Assembly (NCBI GenBank): GCA_946479075.1
Contig: CAMLDT010000224.1
Coordinates: 1 to 5,379, forward strand
Direction: 5' to 3'
Source of the DNA: an uncultured Polaromonas sp.
Lineage (GTDB): Bacteria > Pseudomonadota > Gammaproteobacteria > Burkholderiales > Burkholderiaceae
Length of the DNA stretch: 5,379 nt
The translations under genes were made by a program, and so were the position numbers. The notes under the pieces are model-generated. The model saw nothing but the letters and a program-made list of their open reading frames with translations. It had not been told where the DNA came from and did not search any database. Positions 1 through 5,379 of this stretch are shown one piece after another (the stretch's first letter is position 1; every line of letters starts with the position of its first letter).

Positions 1-56
<56 letters not shown>

Positions 57-57
57 A

Positions 58-1938
58 ATGCAGAGCAGAATTTTGGAGTGGCCGCGCGCGGTCAAGCTGG
101 CGGTGGTGATTGCGGTCGACGTGGTCCTGGCGCTGCTCGCCACCTGGATCGCCTTCACGCTGCGACTGGACGAATTGCATTCTCCTGTGGGCGCGCAGTG
201 GTGGGTTTACCTGCTGGCCCCCGTTCTTGCCATTCCGGTATTCATGAAGTTCGGTTTGTACCGGGCCATCTTCAGGTACACCGGGCAGGATGCACTCAAG
301 GCGACCGGGCAGGCTGTCGCCGTATATAGCGTCATCTTGCTGGCGGTTCTGCTGTGGCGACAGTGGCCCGGCGTGCCTCGCAGCCTGGGCGTTCTTCAGC
401 CGGTGTTGTTTCTGTTGATGGTCGGATCGAGTCGTGCGCTGGCGCGGTTCTGGCTCGCCAATCTGGATGGCGCCCTGGGCCGCAGCGAGGGCCGACTGTT
501 GATTTACGGCGCCGGCACTGCCGGTGTGCAAACCGCGTCGGCCATCGGCATTTCACGGCAATTCGTGGTGCTGGGTTTCGTGGATGACGATAACGCCAAG
601 GTCGGCCGCAGCATCAACCGCGTGCCGGTGTTTTCGCCATTGGACGTTCCGGATGTGGTGGCGCGACTGGGGGTGACGGACATTTTGCTGGCCCTGCCCA
701 GTTCCTCCCGGGAACGGCGCAACCGGATCATTGCCGGGTTGCGCTCGGTGCCCGTGCATATCCGGACCTTGCCCGGGCTGGCGGATCTTGCAACAGGCCG
801 CGTGACGGTCCAGGATTTCAAGGAACTCGACATCGAGGATTTGCTTGGCCGGGACCCGGTACCGCCGGATACCGAGTTGCTGGCGCGCAACCTGGCCGGC
901 AAGGTGGTGCTGGTGACGGGGGCTGGCGGCAGTATCGGCAGTGAACTGTGCCGCCAGATCCTGGCAGAACGCCCGCGCCAGTTGCTGCTGCTGGACCACA
1001 ATGAGTTTGGCCTTTACAGCATTCACCAGGAATTGCAGGGCCTGTGCACCGCAGGCGCTCATGGTGCAGAGTTGATTCCCTTGCTGGGCAGCGTGTCCAA
1101 TCGGCAGCGTTTGCAGGAAATCTGCGAGGCTTACCGCCCGGCGACGGTTTATCACGCGGCTGCCTACAAACATGTGCCGCTGGTCGAGTCCAACCCGGCC
1201 GAAGGCGTTGTGAACAACGTGTTTGGCACGCTGAACATCGCGCGTGCCGCCCTGGCCAACGGCGTGGGACAGTTCATCCTGGTCTCCACGGACAAGGCGG
1301 TTCGCCCCACCAACGTCATGGGCGCCAGCAAGCGCATGGCGGAGCTGGTCCTGCAGGCGCTGGCCGGGCAGGCGGACAACATCCGGACCTGTTTTGGCAT
1401 GGTCCGGTTTGGCAATGTGCTGGGCTCCAGCGGCAGTGTGGTGCCCCTGTTCCGCGGCCAGCTCGCCAGCGGTGGTCCGCTCACGGTCACCCACCCGGAC
1501 GTCACACGGTATTTCATGACCATCCCTGAAGCGGCCCAGCTGGTCCTGCAGGCCGGCGCCATGGCGACGGGCGGGGATGTGTTTGTGCTTGACATGGGGG
1601 AGCCCGTGAAAATCATGGACTTGGCTCGTCGCATGGTGGAGCTGTCCGGCCTGACAATCCGGGATGAAGCGCATCCAGCTGGCGACATTGAAATTGCAAT
1701 CACCGGCTTGCGCCCTGGTGAAAAGCTGTATGAAGAGCTGCTGATTGGCGACAATCCCTCGCCCACGGCGCATCCGCGCATCATGAAAGCGCACGAAGAC
1801 TACCTGAGCTGGCCCGAACTGGAAGTGCATCTCGAGACCTTGCGCCGTGCCGCTGACAGCGGCGACGTGGACGCTATCAAGGCGGTGCTGCGCACCTGCG
1901 TGCAGGGCTACCTTCCGCAGGCCCCGGGCGCTGTCTGA
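58..1938 (+). CDS. Membrane-bound nucleotide-sugar 4,6-dehydratase, CapD/WbpM/PglF family
   Basis: Predicted inner-membrane enzyme of 626 aa that likely converts UDP-GlcNAc (or a related UDP-HexNAc) to its 4-keto-6-deoxy sugar for O-antigen, capsule or glycan synthesis. The N-terminus carries about four hydrophobic helices (roughly residues 13-33, 48-66, 83-101 and 112-128). A first Rossmann-like domain follows with GAGTAG at 151-156. The catalytic short-chain dehydrogenase-like domain (Polysacc_synt_2) starts near 282 with the cofactor motif GAGGSIG at 288-294, then HAAAYKHVPLVE at 366-377. The active-site block has S410, T411, D412, K413, M421 and K425. Methionine in place of the usual tyrosine gives the S-M-K arrangement known from WbpM. 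LRPGEKLYEEL at 551-561 is typical of the family's C-terminal region. Length matches the long membrane forms (WbpM is about 665 aa). An in-frame TAA at 55-57 directly abuts the ATG, so translation cannot begin further upstream, and MQSRILEWPRAVK fits family N-termini. The exact substrate and the choice among capD, wbpM and pglF are not decidable here, as the rest of any glycan cluster lies outside. Confidence 0.93.
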   Translation: MQSRILEWPRAVKLAVVIAVDVVLALLATWIAFTLRLDELHSPVGAQWWVYLLAPVLAIPVFMKFGLYRAIFRYTGQDALKATGQAVAVYSVILLAVLLWRQWPGVPRSLGVLQPVLFLLMVGSSRALARFWLANLDGALGRSEGRLLIYGAGTAGVQTASAIGISRQFVVLGFVDDDNAKVGRSINRVPVFSPLDVPDVVARLGVTDILLALPSSSRERRNRIIAGLRSVPVHIRTLPGLADLATGRVTVQDFKELDIEDLLGRDPVPPDTELLARNLAGKVVLVTGAGGSIGSELCRQILAERPRQLLLLDHNEFGLYSIHQELQGLCTAGAHGAELIPLLGSVSNRQRLQEICEAYRPATVYHAAAYKHVPLVESNPAEGVVNNVFGTLNIARAALANGVGQFILVSTDKAVRPTNVMGASKRMAELVLQALAGQADNIRTCFGMVRFGNVLGSSGSVVPLFRGQLASGGPLTVTHPDVTRYFMTIPEAAQLVLQAGAMATGGDVFVLDMGEPVKIMDLARRMVELSGLTIRDEAHPAGDIEIAITGLRPGEKLYEELLIGDNPSPTAHPRIMKAHEDYLSWPELEVHLETLRRAADSGDVDAIKAVLRTCVQGYLPQAPGAV

Positions 1939-1968
1939 AGCCGCGGTGGGTGCGAGATGCGCCACAAT

Positions 1969-2911
<943 letters not shown>

Positions 2912-2920
2912 AAACGCGCC

Positions 2921-3050
2921 CATGAAGCTACTGCGCGTCTGCCATGCGTTGTTGCGCGGTGCTCGCAATCCTCATGTGCGTCAAGCACATTCCGGTTGCT
3001 GCGCTCCGGGCGCCTAGCCTGACAGCCGCTCGCTACGCTTCCTGGACGCG
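2921..3050. repeat. Structured repeat-like element in the argB-regulator gap
   Basis: This non-coding stretch fills most of the 162-base gap (2912-3073). It contains an imperfect hairpin at 2965-2999: a perfect 6-bp inner stem (ATGTGC 2974-2979 with GCACAT 2985-2990) around the loop GTCAA, then a 3x3 internal mismatch, then an outer stem of six pairs (2965-2970 with 2994-2999, one of them G-T). The flanks are rich in short GC-palindromic words such as GGCGCC. The sequence resembles dispersed intergenic repeats I recall from Comamonadaceae genomes, but this is unverified memory. The hairpin is seen directly; repeat status and boundaries are inference. It is not a classic intrinsic terminator for argB because no T-run follows either arm. 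Confidence 0.5.
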
Positions 3051-3070
3051 TTTCCCAACGTTGGTAACGC
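3048..3070. promoter_or_regulatory. Palindrome just upstream of the response regulator
   Basis: CCAACGTTGG at 3055-3064 is a perfect 10-bp palindrome, flanked by GCGTT (3048-3052) and AACGC (3066-3070), which are also complementary. It ends 9 bases before the regulator's ATG, in the place where a ribosome binding site would be expected; no AGGAG-like motif is visible there. It could be a protein-binding operator, an RNA hairpin that limits translation initiation, or the edge of the adjoining repeat-like element. OmpR-type regulators usually bind direct repeats rather than palindromes, which argues mildly against simple autoregulation. Confidence 0.35.
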
Positions 3071-3073
3071 TTT

Positions 3074-3760
3074 ATGAGATTGCTCCTCGTTGAAGACGAC
3101 GTCATGCTGGCCAGCGGCATCAAGCTGGGGCTCAGCGACGCCGGTTATGCGGTGGACTGGGTCGGCAGTGCCGAGCGCGCCGAAGAAGTCCTGCTTGCTG
3201 AAAGTTTTGACGCCGCCATCATCGACATCGGCCTGCCGCGCACCGACGGGCTGGAACTGACGCGGCGCCTGCGTGGCCGCGGCCTGGCGATGCCGGTGCT
3301 GATCCTGACCGCGCGGGACGCGCTGCAAGACCGGGTGCAGGGGCTGGACCTGGGCGCCGACGACTACATGGTCAAGCCCTTCGAGCTGCCCGAACTGCTG
3401 GCCCGCCTGCGTGCGCTGCTGCGCCGCTCCCAGGCCGCGACCAGCGCGATCCTGAGTTTCGGCAGCCTGGAGCTGGATTCTGCGAACCGCCAGGCGCGCG
3501 CCAACGGCCAGCTGATCGAGCTCGGCCCGCGCGAATGGACGGTGATGGAATACCTGCTGGTGCACGCGCCCAAGCCCGCCAGCAAGGAAAAACTGCTGGC
3601 CGCGCTGACCGGCTGGGACAAGGAAATCACCCCCAACGCCATCGAGGTGTATATCTCCCGCCTGCGGGGCAAGCTGGAGCCGCACGGCGTCGCCTTGCGG
3701 TCCATCCGCGGCTTTGGTTATCGCCTGGAACTGGTAGAGGCGGCGCCCCCGGCCGCCTGA
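3074..3760 (+). CDS. OmpR-family response regulator, TctD/QseB-like
   Basis: Cytoplasmic DNA-binding regulator of 228 aa, the usual OmpR-subfamily size. The receiver domain (about 1-115) has the acidic pocket E7-D8-D9, the phosphoacceptor D51 in IIDIGLP, the switch residue T79 in LILTAR, Y98, and K101 in VKPF. A C-terminal winged-helix domain (about 127-222) follows, with recognition-helix region TPNAIEVYISRLRGKL and the closing wing RSIRGFGYRLEL. The start MRLLLVEDD is canonical for the family. The gene lies 25 bases upstream of a histidine kinase on the same strand, so the two most likely form an operon in which the kinase phosphorylates D51. Sequence style and the partner kinase's architecture resemble TctD/TctE pairs, which in other bacteria control tricarboxylate uptake, but no transporter or solute-binding gene is in this window. 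The signal and target genes are therefore unknown. QseB/PmrA-like is the alternative subfamily name. Confidence 0.93.
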   Translation: MRLLLVEDDVMLASGIKLGLSDAGYAVDWVGSAERAEEVLLAESFDAAIIDIGLPRTDGLELTRRLRGRGLAMPVLILTARDALQDRVQGLDLGADDYMVKPFELPELLARLRALLRRSQAATSAILSFGSLELDSANRQARANGQLIELGPREWTVMEYLLVHAPKPASKEKLLAALTGWDKEITPNAIEVYISRLRGKLEPHGVALRSIRGFGYRLELVEAAPPAA

Positions 3761-3785
3761 GCTGCCAAACACCGTACTGAGCGCC

Positions 3786-5261
3786 ATGAGCCCGCCCCCC
3801 GGCGCTTCCGCAGACCGACTGGCGCCCGCCGCCGCGACCCTGCCGGCGGCGATGAAGTCCGGCCTGCAGCGCCGGCTGTTGCTGCTCCTGCTGCTGCCGC
3901 TGAGCCTGTTTGCGCTGGTCAGCATTTACTTCGATTACCAGGCCGCTGGCAACGCCGCCGTGCAGCAGGACCAGCAGCTTTTGCGCCTGATCCCGCTGCT
4001 GGCCGATTCGGTGCTGGCGCCGGGCGCGCCGGGTGCCGCACCGCTGATGCTGCTGGCACCGCCGCTCGAAGAATTCATGAAGGCCAACAACGGCTTCGCC
4101 GGTTTCCGTGTGTCGGGCCTGGATGGCAGCCTGCTGGCGGGCGAGAACTGGATCAGCGTGGTGGTACCCGCCACCCGCGAGCCCGAGCTGCACAGCATGG
4201 AAGAAAACGGGGTGACCTACCGCATCGCTGTGCAGCGTGTGCGCACCGGGGCGGGGGAGCTGATCCTGCAACTGGCCGACGGCTCCGATGCGCGCCAGCA
4301 GTGGGTGCGTTCCGTGGCTTTCAAGGTGCTGCTGCCCAACCTGGTGCTGGTGCTGGCCGCCGGCCTCGCCGTCAGTTGGGCGGTCACGCGCGCGCTCCGG
4401 CCGCTGCTGGCGCTGAAGGACGCGGTCGAACGCCGTTCACCCCGTGATCTCAGCGCCATCGACCCGCGCAGCACGCCGGCCGAAGTCCAGCCACTGGTGG
4501 CTTCCCTGAACCGGCTGTTTGCGCTGGTCAACGACCAGGCCGAAGGCCAGCGCCGCTTCGTGGCCGATGCCGCGCACCAGTTGCGCACGCCGCTGGCCGG
4601 CCTGCAGGCGCAGGTGGAAGCCTGGGCGCAGGCGGCGGGCGCGCCGGGGGCGGGCGGGCAGCTGACGCTGTCGGCGGAAAAGATCACGGCGCTGCGCAGC
4701 GCGACCCGGCGCACCTCCCAGCTGGCCAACCAGTTGCTGGCCTTGTCGCGCGCCGACGCCTCCAGCATGGCCCACCAGCCGCGGCAGCGCGTGGACCTCA
4801 AGGAAGTATGCGAGTCGGTGCTGGCCCTGCACCTGGATGCGGCCAGCGCGAAAAACATCGATCTCGGACTGGACGCCGGTTTTGCGCAGGCCGACGGGCA
4901 TGAATGGATGCTGCGCGAACTGGTTGGCAATCTGGTGGACAACGCGGTGAAGTACACCCCGCCCGGGGGTACGGTCACCCTGCGCTGTGGCCAGCGTGAC
5001 GCCGGTGGCGCGGGGCGCGCCCAGGTCTTTCTGGAGGTGGAAGACGACGGGCCCGGCATTCCCGCTGCGGAACGGGCCCGCGCGCTGGAGCGCTTTTACC
5101 GGGTGCAAGGCACGGGCGGCGAGGGCAACGGCCTCGGCCTGGCGATTGCCGACGAAATTGCGCGCCTGCACGGTGCCCTGCTTGTCCTGGAGGCGGCAGG
5201 CGCCGCCGGGGGCTTGCGCGCGCGCCTGCAAATGCCGGCGCGGCTGGAGGACACCGCCTGA
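3786..5261 (+). CDS. Sensor histidine kinase, TctE-like
   Basis: Inner-membrane sensor kinase of 491 aa, partner of the regulator just upstream. Order of parts: transmembrane helix 1 at about 31-49, a periplasmic sensor region at about 50-178 in the style of the TctE-type 2CSK_N domain, transmembrane helix 2 at about 180-200, and a HAMP-like linker to about 250. The dimerisation domain carries the phosphoacceptor H264 in DAAHQLRTPL. The ATPase domain has the N box with N382 and N386 (ELVGNLVDNAVKYTP), the G1 box DGPGIP at 421-426, the F box RFYRV at 436-440 and the G2 box GNGLGLAI at 447-454. All catalytic motifs are intact. The start is uncertain. The ATG at 3786 adds a proline/alanine-rich leader of 22 residues, while the ATG at 3852 (M23) begins MKSGLQRRLLL directly before helix 1, which is the more usual kinase N-terminus. 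Neither has a clear ribosome binding site. The ligand is unknown; organic acids are the guess from family membership. Confidence 0.92.
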   Translation: MSPPPGASADRLAPAAATLPAAMKSGLQRRLLLLLLLPLSLFALVSIYFDYQAAGNAAVQQDQQLLRLIPLLADSVLAPGAPGAAPLMLLAPPLEEFMKANNGFAGFRVSGLDGSLLAGENWISVVVPATREPELHSMEENGVTYRIAVQRVRTGAGELILQLADGSDARQQWVRSVAFKVLLPNLVLVLAAGLAVSWAVTRALRPLLALKDAVERRSPRDLSAIDPRSTPAEVQPLVASLNRLFALVNDQAEGQRRFVADAAHQLRTPLAGLQAQVEAWAQAAGAPGAGGQLTLSAEKITALRSATRRTSQLANQLLALSRADASSMAHQPRQRVDLKEVCESVLALHLDAASAKNIDLGLDAGFAQADGHEWMLRELVGNLVDNAVKYTPPGGTVTLRCGQRDAGGAGRAQVFLEVEDDGPGIPAAERARALERFYRVQGTGGEGNGLGLAIADEIARLHGALLVLEAAGAAGGLRARLQMPARLEDTA

Positions 5262-5379
5262 ATGGGGCAGTCCAGCGGCTTCAGGGTTCGGGTCAACCCT
5301 TTGCCGGGCAGGCCGGATGTCCCTGTGGGCTGTGAGAGAATCCGGTCAGTCTTTAGCTTTTGAAACATCTCTTACAACG
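5262..5379 (+). other. Non-coding tail after the kinase
   Basis: These 118 bases hold no supported gene. The last 50 or so bases (from about 5330) become AT-richer than the rest of the window, as before a new transcription unit. TTGAAA at 5360-5365 could be a -35 box, but its -10 partner would lie beyond the window edge, so this cannot be tested here. Confidence 0.4.
5283..5300 (+). terminator. Small hairpin, possible weak terminator for the two-component operon
   Basis: AGGGTT (5283-5288) and AACCCT (5295-5300) form a perfect 6-bp stem around a 6-base loop, 21 bases after the kinase stop codon. Only three T residues (5300-5302) follow, so it lacks a proper U-tract. It could be a weak or factor-assisted terminator, or an mRNA 3' stabilising hairpin. 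Confidence 0.3.

Noticed and set aside
2965..2999. Hairpin after argB as an intrinsic terminator
   Set aside because: The stem is interrupted by a 3x3 mismatch and is followed by GC-rich sequence rather than a T-run. It also starts more than 50 bases after the stop codon.
2922..3017. Small plus-strand open frame of 31 codons starting ATGAAGCTACTG after argB
   Set aside because: It has no ribosome binding site, its translation (MKLLRVCHALLRGARN...) has no recognisable feature, and it coincides with the hairpin-bearing repeat-like element, which explains the sequence better.
3014..3925. Minus-strand open frame of 303 codons across the regulator
   Set aside because: Antisense shadow of the response regulator and kinase start. 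Its low-complexity G/Q/R-rich translation shows no domain.
4217..5059. Minus-strand open frame of 280 codons inside the kinase
   Set aside because: Antisense to intact catalytic motifs of the histidine kinase. The Ser/Arg/Ala-rich translation is typical of a shadow frame.

Overview
The window reads as a chromosomal fragment from a GC-rich betaproteobacterium, most likely of the family Comamonadaceae (Polaromonas/Rhodoferax/Acidovorax-like). The main reason is the acetylglutamate kinase, whose sequence looks almost consensus for that family. High-GC codon use and the style of the two-component pair agree. The assignment comes from recalled family resemblance, not from a search.

Layout, all four genes on the plus strand: (1) positions 1-52 are an uninterrupted run of C, probably a sequencing or assembly artefact at a contig edge. 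It removes whatever preceded the first gene. (2) 58-1938 encodes a membrane-anchored nucleotide-sugar dehydratase of the CapD/WbpM/PglF family, normally part of an O-antigen, capsule or glycan cluster. (3) 1997-2911 encodes ArgB, acetylglutamate kinase, the second step of arginine biosynthesis. (4) 2912-3073 is a 162-base gap that holds a structured, repeat-like element (imperfect hairpin at 2965-2999) and a perfect 10-bp palindrome just before the next gene. (5) 3074-3760 and 3786-5261 encode an OmpR-type response regulator and its TctE-like histidine kinase, separated by 25 bases and almost certainly co-transcribed. (6) 5262-5379 is a non-coding tail with one small perfect hairpin.

The four genes belong to three functions: surface-glycan precursor synthesis, arginine biosynthesis and signal transduction. 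Only the regulator/kinase pair forms an evident functional unit. All four proteins look intact, with their key catalytic or phosphorylation residues present. I see no mobile element, tRNA, rRNA or CRISPR array, and no convincing undescribed system. The least explained parts are the argB-regulator gap and the poly-C edge.
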